Below are positions 8,185 through 16,749 of a stretch of DNA of 64,000 bases, one piece after another (within the stretch, counting starts at the first letter, position 1; each line of letters begins with the position of its first letter). The DNA comes from Flavobacterium fontis (lineage in GTDB: Bacteria; Bacteroidota; Bacteroidia; Flavobacteriales; Flavobacteriaceae), in contig NZ_FQVQ01000014.1 in NCBI RefSeq assembly GCF_900129405.1, forward strand, positions 1 through 64,000. The letters are read 5' to 3'. The notes beneath the pieces are model-generated. The model searched no databases, was not told where the DNA came from, and saw only the letters and a program-made list of their open reading frames with translations. Made by a program: the position numbers and the translations under genes.

Positions 8185-8271
8185 TGTTAAACTCCTAGGT
8201 GATTGAGGCAAAGGTCACCATAAAATGGACTTAATTTTAGACGCAAGCGAACAGTGTTTTGAAATAACAGT

Positions 8272-8306
8272 TAAAAAAAACATCCCAAGGCTAACCTATG
8301 GGATGC
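8272..8306 (-). terminator. Rho-independent terminator of the secreted thioredoxin gene
   Basis: On the minus strand a GCATCCCA/TGGGATG stem is followed directly by eight T residues. It lies 38 bases past the stop of the thioredoxin gene at 8344. Confidence 0.8.
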
Positions 8307-8343
8307 TTCTAGAAAAACAAACAGGAATAGTTTTTGTTTGGCC

Positions 8344-8787
8344 TTACGGCACAATTCTTTTCCCAAAATTGACCAAAATATGGGGTTCAACAAAACCTAC
8401 TTGCTGGGTTAGTAGTTTTCCGTTCTTATCCAAGATAAGTAAGGTTGGATATCCTTGTATTTGGTACTTGCGAACGAGTTCCTCCCCTTCGGCGGTTTCC
8501 CCATCAATGGCAATATTGATGTAATGAGCGTTGAAATAATTACCTACTTCAGCATCGGTAAATGTTTTTCGCTTCAACTGTTTACATGGCCCACACCACG
8601 TTGCATACACATCCAAAAAAATGGGCTTGTTTTCTGTTTTTGCTTTGGCCAAAGCCTCTTTAAAAGTGCCTTTGAAAAAAGTAATGCCTTTTCCTTCTAA
8701 GGTACTAGATTTTGGAGAACGCTGAGCAAAACTTACTATCCCCAATACAGTCACTAGTAAAATCGATAGTCCTAATAATCGTCTCAT
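8344..8787 (-). CDS. Secreted thioredoxin-like protein
   Basis: The 147-residue product has a signal peptide (residues 1-21, ending near SFAQ) and a thioredoxin fold with the active site ATWCGPCKQLKRKTF near residues 62-76 and the cis-proline in GYPTLLIL. It would act in the periplasm as a thiol-disulfide oxidoreductase. A clear terminator follows it, so it is a single-gene unit. The substrate is unknown. Confidence 0.88.
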   Translation of the reverse strand: MRRLLGLSILLVTVLGIVSFAQRSPKSSTLEGKGITFFKGTFKEALAKAKTENKPIFLDVYATWCGPCKQLKRKTFTDAEVGNYFNAHYINIAIDGETAEGEELVRKYQIQGYPTLLILDKNGKLLTQQVGFVEPHILVNFGKRIVP

Positions 8788-8893
8788 ATTGCTTATTTTT
8801 ATGATTTATAATACAAAATTAGTGCATGTAACGCGCTTCAATTGTCGGTTTGTTTACAAATTGCTCTTTTTTGGCAAACCTTTTACTTGTAAT

Positions 8894-9182
8894 AGTGATT
8901 AGTGACTAGTGATTAGTGACTGGTGACTGGTGACTGTTGACTTACGACTAATGATTTGAAAATGTGTCGATGGGGCAATGTGTCGATGTGTCGATGTGTC
9001 AATGTGTCGATGTGTCGATGTGTCAATGTGTCGATGTGCCGATGTGGAAATTTGAAAATGAGGTGATTTGAAAATTTGAAAATGCTCCTTCTAAGAAATA
9101 TCTTTTGACTGTCGACTTACGACTTACGACTTACGACTCAAATCACTTATGACTTACGACTTACGACTTACGACTTACGACT
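8894..9182. repeat. Three adjoining short-period repeat tracts
   Basis: This gene-free stretch before sdaA contains three kinds of repeat. From 8894 to 8942 a 7-base unit (GTGACTA/GTGACTG) repeats. From 8961 to 9046 units of GTGTCGAT and GTGTCAAT alternate. From 9112 to 9182 a perfect 7-base unit (ACGACTT) repeats, broken once near 9137. Between them are AATTTGAAAA-type runs. No ORF or RNA is visible. The tracts end 55 bases before the sdaA start. Confidence 0.9.
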
Positions 9183-9237
9183 ACAAACCAACCACAATTT
9201 TTTACTACTTTTACCGTAAACAAACCAAACTACTCCT

Positions 9238-10662
9238 ATGGAAGAATGTATTTCCGTTTTTGATATGCTCAAAATCGGTGTGGGACCGTCGAGTTCGCAT
9301 ACTTTGGGCCCTTGGCGTGCTGCCGAACGTTTTTTAAATGAACTCCGCGAACAAAATCTTCTGGAACAGGTGCAGGAAGTGACCGTCGACTTGTATGGGT
9401 CGCTATCCCTTACAGGAAAAGGGCATGCTACCGATTTGGCCGTTATGCTCGGATTGAGCGGACAGGATCCCGAGTATATTCCCGTGGATCAAATTGAGTC
9501 CATTATTCAAACCATTCGAGATACCCACCAATTGCAGTTGGCCAACAGCTATTCGATTCCATTTCAACCCGATACGCACATTCAATTTCACAAAAACTTT
9601 TTACCCTTTCATGCCAACGGACTGCAATTTACAGCCGTTACGCCGCAAGGGAATATAACAGAAACCTACTACTCTATTGGCGGTGGGTTTGTTGTCAAGG
9701 AAGAACGCACCAACGCCAAGAAAAAAAGCGCCTTAAAATGTGCTTTCCCGTTTCCAGTGCAAACCGCTGCCGAACTTTTGCAATATTGCCAAAAGGAAGG
9801 CAAGTCGATCTCGGAATTGGTTTATGAAAATGAAAAATCGATGCGCTCGGAAGAAGAAATTCACCGAGAATTGATGCGAATTTGGAATACCATGCTCGAA
9901 TGCATGTTCATCGGATGCCATACCGAAGGTACCTTACCCGGGGGACTAAATGTGCGTCGCCGTGCCTACGATATGCATCAAAATTTAATCGGTACGCTCC
10001 CCTATCATTCGCCTCAAGAATGGCTGGAAGTAATTCGAAAAACGGAGGTAAAGTTTCGCCAAATCCTAAAATGGGTGAGCTGTTTTGCCTTGTCGGTCAA
10101 CGAAGTTAATGCCGCACTGGGTCGGGTGGTAACTGCACCCACGAACGGCAGTGCTGGCGTGATTCCCGCGGTACTCATGTACTATATGGTCATCGAAAAT
10201 CACCAAGCTGGTGAAAAAGAAATCAAACAATTTTTATTGGTCGCGGGCGAAATTGGTTCTATTTTCAAAAAAGGATCGACCATTTCAGCTGCTATGGGAG
10301 GATGCCAGGCCGAAATTGGTGTATCTTCTGCGATGGCTGCTGGAGCCTTGTGCGAATTGATGGGTGGCACGCCTGAGCAAGTGCAAATGGCCGCCGAAAT
10401 TGCCATGGAACATCACTTAGGAATGACCTGCGATCCCATTGGTGGTTTGGTGCAAATTCCCTGCATCGAGCGCAATACCATGGGAGCCATAAAAGCCATC
10501 AATGCAGCCGAATTGGCACTGGAAACCGATGCCAAAAACGCAAAAGTACCTTTGGATAAAGTCATCCACACCATGTGGGAAACCGCCAAAGACATGAACC
10601 ATAAATACAAGGAAACTTCAGAAGGCGGCTTGGCCATTACAGTAAGTCTTTCCGATTGTTAA
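9238..10662 (+). CDS. sdaA: L-serine dehydratase (iron-sulfur, single-chain)
   Basis: This 474-residue enzyme deaminates L-serine to pyruvate and ammonia using a [4Fe-4S] cluster. The alpha-domain cysteines are visible in [16 protein letters not shown] and IPCIERNT, the pattern of cluster ligands in SdaA. The N-terminal beta domain starts with [17 protein letters not shown], the usual opening. Length matches the single-chain family of about 455-475 residues. The stop overlaps by four bases the stop of the convergent porin gene. The start ATG is the only one in frame near the conserved opening. Confidence 0.95.
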   Translation: MEECISVFDMLKIGVGPSSSHTLGPWRAAERFLNELREQNLLEQVQEVTVDLYGSLSLTGKGHATDLAVMLGLSGQDPEYIPVDQIESIIQTIRDTHQLQLANSYSIPFQPDTHIQFHKNFLPFHANGLQFTAVTPQGNITETYYSIGGGFVVKEERTNAKKKSALKCAFPFPVQTAAELLQYCQKEGKSISELVYENEKSMRSEEEIHRELMRIWNTMLECMFIGCHTEGTLPGGLNVRRRAYDMHQNLIGTLPYHSPQEWLEVIRKTEVKFRQILKWVSCFALSVNEVNAALGRVVTAPTNGSAGVIPAVLMYYMVIENHQAGEKEIKQFLLVAGEIGSIFKKGSTISAAMGGCQAEIGVSSAMAAGALCELMGGTPEQVQMAAEIAMEHHLGMTCDPIGGLVQIPCIERNTMGAIKAINAAELALETDAKNAKVPLDKVIHTMWETAKDMNHKYKETSEGGLAITVSLSDC

Positions 10663-11726
10663 AACATAAAAGCGAGTCCCGTAGTCCACAACCATTGGGT
10701 CGATTGCCCGTTGAGTAAGGGTTGGGTGGCATTGAGATGTCGAACTTCAGAGCGGAGTTTACAATAAGCATTCACGCGGTAATCTACATTGCCCGATACC
10801 CCCCAAGTGGTCAAGGGTAAGGACTCTTGTATCAGCGCTTGCTCGGGATCGGTGTAGTATTCTACCCGAGCGGCCATTTGCCAATGCGTATTGGGCGTAT
10901 ACCGCACCATCAGGATAGGCGCCGACCAATGACGATAGCCTTCGGGGGCTTTTTGCCAACCCAAATCCCAACCCACTATCGTTTGCCATTTGGCTGACCA
11001 TTGCGCCTCCCAATACAAATTGTGAAACCAACGCATGCCCGTGTATAAGCCCACCGCTTCCTCCCCTGCATAGGTGCTCCAATTTAACGTATGTTGCGTT
11101 TTGGGTTTAAACGTAAGTTGCGTTCCCACACCCGGTGCCGAAGTCCGATCGGGTTTTCGAATGCGTTGCCAACCGTTGGTAAGCCATGCGCCAAACATCC
11201 AACGGGTATTGGGTTGATAGCGATAGGCTAACCCTGTCATAAAATAGGGTGAATTATCTGCCAACAACGAACGGGTTAGCGTATAATTATGAAACGTAGT
11301 CGCCGATTCAAATCCGATGTAACTTGGCATGATGCCCACTTCCAAACGGTGTTTTTGCGCCCGGTCAAGTACGATACCCACGTAGGCTTCGTTTAGCAAC
11401 TGGATGGATTCTTGCGCATAATTGTCCTCCACATAGGTACCCGCCTGCAGCGCTACAACAGCGTAGGTGTTTTGGTAACTCACTTTTCCTCGTACGAGCG
11501 CCAAATTGATGGCCCACTCGTTATGACGGTTGTAGCTGTATTGAAACGGTAGTTTTTGCTCTTGTTGGGGTTCGCGCAGGGCATACGCATAATACGTATC
11601 GACCAATCCACCCCATTCGAAACGCAGGGAATCAGTTTGTCCCCAACTAATGAAAACGGGCCATACAACCCACAAAATCGCCTTTACGAACGACGTCGGG
11701 TATCGATAATGCTGATGATTTTCCAT
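10659..11726 (-). CDS. OmpL-like outer-membrane porin (beta-barrel porin-2 type)
   Basis: A 355-residue protein with a signal-like hydrophobic segment (residues 13-29, ending ISWGQ) and a barrel of alternating strands ending in TGLAFMF. The opening FEWGGLVDTYYAYAL is typical of the putative beta-barrel porin-2 family, which forms small-solute channels in the outer membrane. Its start lies inside the upstream NTF2-like gene (43 bases of overlap, different frame). A shorter start could avoid the overlap but would lose the signal peptide. Confidence 0.75.
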   Translation of the reverse strand: MENHQHYRYPTSFVKAILWVVWPVFISWGQTDSLRFEWGGLVDTYYAYALREPQQEQKLPFQYSYNRHNEWAINLALVRGKVSYQNTYAVVALQAGTYVEDNYAQESIQLLNEAYVGIVLDRAQKHRLEVGIMPSYIGFESATTFHNYTLTRSLLADNSPYFMTGLAYRYQPNTRWMFGAWLTNGWQRIRKPDRTSAPGVGTQLTFKPKTQHTLNWSTYAGEEAVGLYTGMRWFHNLYWEAQWSAKWQTIVGWDLGWQKAPEGYRHWSAPILMVRYTPNTHWQMAARVEYYTDPEQALIQESLPLTTWGVSGNVDYRVNAYCKLRSEVRHLNATQPLLNGQSTQWLWTTGLAFMF

Positions 11727-12121
11727 GTGCCTTGTTCTTGAAATAAGGTAAATACATTCACTCCTTCATGGCTTAATTTGTTGTTGACATAAAATTGATA
11801 CGGAGTCCATGCCACCGCCATAGCCCCATCGATTTGAATGCTGTAACTCAAAATCCGTTCCTCAATGACCAAGGTCGAGGGGACGTTGGCTATGGATTGA
11901 AAAAAACGAGATGCCTGTTCTTCCGACAGTTGGGTTCCCTTGGTTTGGGTGGTGGTAATCGATTGCAAGCGCAGAGAAGAGTCGCACACCGCTTTCATTT
12001 TGAGTGTATCCCTTTGGTGAAAGCCTTCAAAAAAATGTTCAATGGTTTGCTTGACCGCCGCATCTTGCGCGAATGCGGTCAGGTTAAAAAATAAACAGCA
12101 GCACAAAAGGAATGTTCTCAT
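11684..12121 (-). CDS. Secreted NTF2-like (SnoaL/DUF4440-type) protein
   Basis: A 145-residue protein with a signal peptide (MRTFLLCCCLFFNLTAFAQ) and a cone-shaped NTF2-like fold, suggested by the helix VKQTIEHFFEGFHQRDTLKM and the C-terminal strand GTWKIISIIDTRR. Family members bind small ligands or are enzymes, and most periplasmic ones are uncharacterised. It overlaps the porin start by 43 bases, so the two are expressed together. Confidence 0.75.
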   Translation of the reverse strand: MRTFLLCCCLFFNLTAFAQDAAVKQTIEHFFEGFHQRDTLKMKAVCDSSLRLQSITTTQTKGTQLSEEQASRFFQSIANVPSTLVIEERILSYSIQIDGAMAVAWTPYQFYVNNKLSHEGVNVFTLFQEQGTWKIISIIDTRRRS

Positions 12122-12221
12122 GGGTTCTATGGGTTTCTCGAGGGTAAAAATACCGTATTTGTGTTAAAAACAAATCGATTTTACTACTTTTACAACCATC
12201 AACCTCAAAAACCATCCACCC

Positions 12222-13040
12222 ATGTCGGTAGCCAAAAAAGATTACAAAAAAATAACCACCAAATCCCTGGTCGATATGAAAGCCCAAGGAGAAAAAATAT
12301 CCATGCTTACGGCCTACGATTTTACCATGGCCAAAATTGTGGACTCGGCGGGGGTCGATGTAATTTTGGTGGGCGATTCAGCAAGTAATGTAATGGCGGG
12401 ACACGAAACGACATTACCCATTACTTTAGATCAAATGATTTACCATGCTTCTTCGGTGGTACGCGCCGTCGATCGGGCTTTGGTGGTCGTGGATTTGCCT
12501 TTTGGAACCTACCAATCCGACCCGAAGGAAGCCTTGCGTTCGGCCATTCGCATTATGAAAGAAAGTGGCGGTCATGCGGTAAAATTGGAGGGCGGCTCTG
12601 AAATTAAAGATTCGATAAAAAAAATTCTAAATGCCGGTATTCCGGTTATGGGCCATTTGGGACTCACCCCACAATCCATTTATAAATTTGGTACTTATAC
12701 CGTACGCGCCAAAGAAGATGCTGAAGCCGAAAAATTATTGGAAGACGCAAAACTGTTGGAACGTTTGGGTTGTTTTGCACTTGTGTTGGAAAAAATACCC
12801 GCAGCCTTAGCCGAAAAAGTAGCGGCGCAATTGCATATTCCAGTCATCGGCATTGGTGCAGGTAGTGGTGTTGACGGTCAAGTATTGGTACTTCATGATA
12901 TGATCGGGATGACCCACGAATTCAGTCCCCGATTTTTACGCCGATACATGAACCTGTATGAAGAGATGTCACAAGCCATTGGACAATATGTCACCGATGT
13001 AAAAACGAAGGACTTCCCCAATGCGCATGAACAATACTGA
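12222..13040 (+). CDS. panB: 3-methyl-2-oxobutanoate hydroxymethyltransferase
   Basis: The enzyme adds a hydroxymethyl group from methylene-tetrahydrofolate to ketoisovalerate, the first committed step of pantothenate and CoA synthesis. The 272-residue product has the [10 protein letters not shown] opening, the metal-binding [11 protein letters not shown] loop, GHLGLTPQS, and ALVLEKIP with the catalytic glutamate. Length matches the family (about 265-275). No other pantothenate genes are adjacent. Downstream lies a long simple repeat tract. Confidence 0.97.
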   Translation: MSVAKKDYKKITTKSLVDMKAQGEKISMLTAYDFTMAKIVDSAGVDVILVGDSASNVMAGHETTLPITLDQMIYHASSVVRAVDRALVVVDLPFGTYQSDPKEALRSAIRIMKESGGHAVKLEGGSEIKDSIKKILNAGIPVMGHLGLTPQSIYKFGTYTVRAKEDAEAEKLLEDAKLLERLGCFALVLEKIPAALAEKVAAQLHIPVIGIGAGSGVDGQVLVLHDMIGMTHEFSPRFLRRYMNLYEEMSQAIGQYVTDVKTKDFPNAHEQY

Positions 13041-13233
13041 TGGGTTATTTTGAATTTTAAATTTTAAATTTTGAATTTTGAATTTTGACATTACCATTGA
13101 ATTTTGCTATTGCCATTGATATTAAATTTTGCTATTGACATTGTCATTGCTATTGCTATTGAATTTTGCTATTGAAATTTGATATTGCTATTGCCATTGC
13201 CATTGAAATTTGCCATTGCCATTAAACCCAAAA
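13041..13233. repeat. AT-rich degenerate simple repeat between panB and the pseudouridine synthase gene
   Basis: Directly after the panB stop, about 190 bases consist of AAATTTTGAATTTT-type runs followed by many ATTGCC, ATTGCT and ATTGAAATTTG units in a six-base rhythm. No ORF or terminator hairpin is evident within it. Confidence 0.85.
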
Positions 13234-13267
13234 TTTACCCACCCAAACACGCACTAACTCTTTTTTT

Positions 13268-13960
13268 ATGAAAATTGTAAGTACCCCCGAAAACCTACAC
13301 GTGTTGTATGAAGACAACCATTTGATTGTAGTTAACAAACGGGTGGGCGATTTGGTGCAAGGGGATAAAACGGGCGACCTACCGTTGCCTGATGTGGTCA
13401 AAGCCTATCTTAAAAAGAAATACAATAAACCCGGTGATGTTTTTTTGGGCGTCGTACATCGGTTGGATCGGCCCACCACAGGTTTGGTTGTTTTTGCGCG
13501 AACCTCCAAAGCTTTGGAGCGGATGAATGCTTTGTTCAGTCAGCGGGAAACGCAAAAAACGTACTGGGCTATCGTGCAGCAACCGCCTTCACTTCCTGAA
13601 GCTACCTTGGAACATTACCTCAAGCGAAATCCGCAGAACAACACCTCAAAAGCTTATTTAAAAGCAGTTCCCGACAGTAAATTGGCGCAATTATCCTACA
13701 CTACCCTACGTGTCTTGGACCGGTATACGGTATTGGAAATTGCCCTACACACCGGTCGACACCATCAAATACGAGCCCAATTGGCGGCTATCGGATGCCC
13801 TATCAAAGGCGATTTAAAATACGGTTTTCCGCGCAGCAATCCCGATGGAGGAATCCACTTGCATGCCCGTCAATTGCAGTTCATTCACCCCGTTTCCAAA
13901 GAACCACTAACGATAATAGCGCCTCCTCCCGACGAGGTTTTGTGGAATTTAGTATGCTAA
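13268..13960 (+). CDS. RluA-family RNA pseudouridine synthase
   Basis: The 230-residue protein carries the catalytic HRLDRPTTGLVVFA motif near residue 64, where the aspartate attacks the target uridine, and the later GRHHQIRAQLA motif. It lacks an N-terminal S4 RNA-binding domain, so it belongs to the short RluA-like group that modifies rRNA or tRNA. The exact target cannot be inferred. The start is the ATG that precedes VLYEDNHLIVVNK, the conserved first strand. Confidence 0.92.
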   Translation: MKIVSTPENLHVLYEDNHLIVVNKRVGDLVQGDKTGDLPLPDVVKAYLKKKYNKPGDVFLGVVHRLDRPTTGLVVFARTSKALERMNALFSQRETQKTYWAIVQQPPSLPEATLEHYLKRNPQNNTSKAYLKAVPDSKLAQLSYTTLRVLDRYTVLEIALHTGRHHQIRAQLAAIGCPIKGDLKYGFPRSNPDGGIHLHARQLQFIHPVSKEPLTIIAPPPDEVLWNLVC

Positions 13961-14018
13961 AACTCCCTTCTTTTCGTTTGTTAAAAAAATAAGTACCTTT
14001 AACCCAAATCCCCTACTT

Positions 14019-15386
14019 ATGAAAAAATATCTGCTTCCCTTTATGGTCTTCGCTGGACTCACCTGTACGGCACAAGAACAATACACCGGCATTGGTTTGT
14101 CCAATCGTGTGGGTGTGCTTAATGCACAGTTTAACCCCGCTGAACTTCACAACCAATCCAATAAATTTGACATTCACCTCATCGGATTTAACGCTCGGGT
14201 GAGCAACAATAAATTGGGTGTAGATGATATTATCAATAATGACAACCTAGAAAACATCCTTTTTCGCGGAACCGATCCAGTAAACCTTAGCGCCAATGTG
14301 CAAGCAATGGGGTTGGGCATGAGTGTGAAATTTAAACGTTGGACCTTGGGTATCAGCAGTACCCTTCATGGCAATTTGGATATTATTGACGTTGATCCTC
14401 GCTTGGGCGATGCCTTTGTCAATGCAGGCATCAATGCCTTACTTGGAGGCTCGGCTACGGTTTCGAACAATTACAACCAACGAGTAAACGGTACAACATG
14501 GGGCGAACTTGGGGCCACTGTTGCTTTTAGTTTGGTGAACAAAGCCAAGCACAAACTCAATGTGGGGATCACTGGAAAACTTTTGTTCCCGGGGTCGTAT
14601 GCCAACTTGGGCATGGATCGGTTTACGGGTACCATTTCGCGGGTGGGAGGCATTGCGCTTTTGACCAATACACAAGCTTCGGTAAACATTGCCTATTCGG
14701 GTACCTTGGCCAACAGTTTTACCCAGTTTGACAATTACCGCGAGTCGGCTTTCGGCGGATTGAATGGTGTGGGGGCCGATATTGGGATCAACTACCAATG
14801 GCGTGATACACCGCCTGAAAATCCGAAGAAAAATCAAAATAGATACAAACTCAACTTGGGATTGGCCCTCCGCAACCTAGGCGCAATGACGTTTAATGAG
14901 AACAACAATCAATCGACCAATTATACCCTTTCGATACAAGGGACACAAAGTTTGAATTTAAATCAATTCGAAAATGTAGAAAGTTTGCGCGAAATCGAGA
15001 CGATTTTACTGAACAGCGGTTACTTGACGCGAACCAATGGCACACGTGATTTTCGGGTGCAACTCCCCACGACGCTCGCATTGTATGGAGATATCAAAGT
15101 CATACCGAAGTTGTTTGTTTCCGCGTATCTTTTACAACGTTTAAATAATGTTGCAGTCAACGACCAAATTGCGGCACAAAATACATTCATCGTTACGCCT
15201 CATGTTGATTTGGGCTTCTTTGAAATTTTTGTTCCTTTCACCCAAAATGAAATTTCAGGCTTCAACACGGGCTTGGCATTCCGTGCAGGAGGCTTCTTTG
15301 TGGGTTCGAGTTCGGGCATTACCGCGTTGATGACCAATGCCAAGCAAGCCGACTTTTATATGGGATGGCGTATTGGAATTTTTTAA
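14019..15386 (+). CDS. DUF5723-like outer-membrane protein
   Basis: A 455-residue protein with a signal peptide ending TCTAQ (residue 19) and long stretches of barrel-like strands. The GIGLSNRVGVLNAQFNPAEL opening is typical of DUF5723 proteins of Bacteroidota, which are predicted to sit in the outer membrane with unknown function. It is followed two bases later by the aldehyde dehydrogenase start. Confidence 0.7.
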   Translation: MKKYLLPFMVFAGLTCTAQEQYTGIGLSNRVGVLNAQFNPAELHNQSNKFDIHLIGFNARVSNNKLGVDDIINNDNLENILFRGTDPVNLSANVQAMGLGMSVKFKRWTLGISSTLHGNLDIIDVDPRLGDAFVNAGINALLGGSATVSNNYNQRVNGTTWGELGATVAFSLVNKAKHKLNVGITGKLLFPGSYANLGMDRFTGTISRVGGIALLTNTQASVNIAYSGTLANSFTQFDNYRESAFGGLNGVGADIGINYQWRDTPPENPKKNQNRYKLNLGLALRNLGAMTFNENNNQSTNYTLSIQGTQSLNLNQFENVESLREIETILLNSGYLTRTNGTRDFRVQLPTTLALYGDIKVIPKLFVSAYLLQRLNNVAVNDQIAAQNTFIVTPHVDLGFFEIFVPFTQNEISGFNTGLAFRAGGFFVGSSSGITALMTNAKQADFYMGWRIGIF

Positions 15387-15388
15387 GC

Positions 15389-16717
15389 ATGAAGTTAGCC
15401 ACCGACATTCGCTATCGCAAAGAGAAGTTAAAAGCCCTTCGCGCCGCAGTAATCGCTCATGAAGAAGCGCTTGTTGAGGCTTTGTATCGCGATTTTCGGA
15501 AACCAGCCTTTGAAACCGTAGTTACCGAAACCCAATATGTAATTGCCGATATCACCTACACGATAAAGCATTTGAACCGATGGGCAAAACCGCAATGGGT
15601 TTGGCCGTCCATACTCACGTTTCCCAATACCGACCGAATATACCGACAACCTTATGGCGAGGTGTTAATCATTGCGCCTTGGAATTATCCTTTTCAACTG
15701 GCCTTATCGCCTTTGGTAGCCGCTATAGCAGCGGGCAATCGTGTAGTGCTGAAACCCTCTGAACTTACCCCGCATACTTCGGCTTGTATGCAAACGATTT
15801 TATCCTCGGTATTCCGTCCTGAAGAGGTTCGGGTTGAAGAAGGCGATGCCACCGTAGCCCAACGCCTTTTGGCGCAACGATGGGATTATATCTTTTTTAC
15901 TGGAAGTGTGGCGGTGGGGAAAATTGTAGCCGCTGCAGCCGCACAACACCTTACTCCTGTAACCTTGGAATTGGGTGGAAAAAGTCCTTGCATCGTGGCG
16001 GCGGACGCGGATTTAAAAGGCGCGGCACGTCGCATCGTGTGGGGTAAATTTATCAATGCAGGGCAAACGTGTATTGCGCCCGATTATATTTTGGCCGATG
16101 CGCGCATCATTGAGCCCTTGCAAGAAGCCTTGCAGCAGGCAATTAAAGATGCCTATGGTGAAAATCCGCAACAATCTCCTGATTATGCGCGGATCATTAG
16201 CACTAAACACTGGCAACGGTTGGTAGCCATGCTCTCGGAAGCTACAGTGGCTTTTGGAGGAACCTACGATGCCGAGGAACGCTATATCGCTCCTACCCTT
16301 TTACGAAATCCTAAAGCCGCTAGCTCGTTGATGCAAGAGGAAATTTTTGGCCCCTTACTGCCTTTAATTGCCTATACTACCGAGGAAGAACTACAGCAAA
16401 AAATCGGACACTATGAAAAGCCTTTGGCCTTGTATGTATTCTCAAATTCTACTGCTTGGGCGCGAAAGCAAATTGAAACGTTTTGTTTTGGTGGGGGATG
16501 CATTAACGATACGGTGTTGCATTTCAACAACAAACGCATGCCTTTTGGAGGGGTAGGACATAGTGGTATGGGGAGTTATCATGGCCGTTGGGGATTTGAA
16601 ACCTTTAGCCACCGAAAAGCGGTGACCCATAAGCCCTTTTGGGGAGAAGTTCATGTTCGATTTGCACCCTACAAAGGGAAGCTAAAAATTGTTAAAAAAA
16701 TCCTGCGCTTTCTCTGA
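15389..16717 (+). CDS. Aldehyde dehydrogenase (class 3-like)
   Basis: The protein oxidises aldehydes to acids with NAD(P). The Rossmann region has LIIAPWNYPFQL, NRVVLKPSE and FTGSVAVGK, the general base lies in LELGGKSPCIV, and the catalytic cysteine in NAGQTCIAPDYIL. At 442 residues from the ATG at 15389 it matches class 3 enzymes that lack the extended N-terminus. An in-frame start at 15365 lies inside the previous gene and is less likely. The terminal segment VRFAPYKGKLKIVKKIL is amphipathic and could anchor it to the membrane. Confidence 0.93.
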   Translation: MKLATDIRYRKEKLKALRAAVIAHEEALVEALYRDFRKPAFETVVTETQYVIADITYTIKHLNRWAKPQWVWPSILTFPNTDRIYRQPYGEVLIIAPWNYPFQLALSPLVAAIAAGNRVVLKPSELTPHTSACMQTILSSVFRPEEVRVEEGDATVAQRLLAQRWDYIFFTGSVAVGKIVAAAAAQHLTPVTLELGGKSPCIVAADADLKGAARRIVWGKFINAGQTCIAPDYILADARIIEPLQEALQQAIKDAYGENPQQSPDYARIISTKHWQRLVAMLSEATVAFGGTYDAEERYIAPTLLRNPKAASSLMQEEIFGPLLPLIAYTTEEELQQKIGHYEKPLALYVFSNSTAWARKQIETFCFGGGCINDTVLHFNNKRMPFGGVGHSGMGSYHGRWGFETFSHRKAVTHKPFWGEVHVRFAPYKGKLKIVKKILRFL

Positions 16718-16749
16718 TTTTTTTGTACCTTGTAAATGCCTAAACCCTA

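Noticed and set aside
8225..8524. Plus-strand open frame over the secreted thioredoxin gene and its terminator
   Set aside because: It is antisense to a well-defined gene and includes the terminator hairpin.
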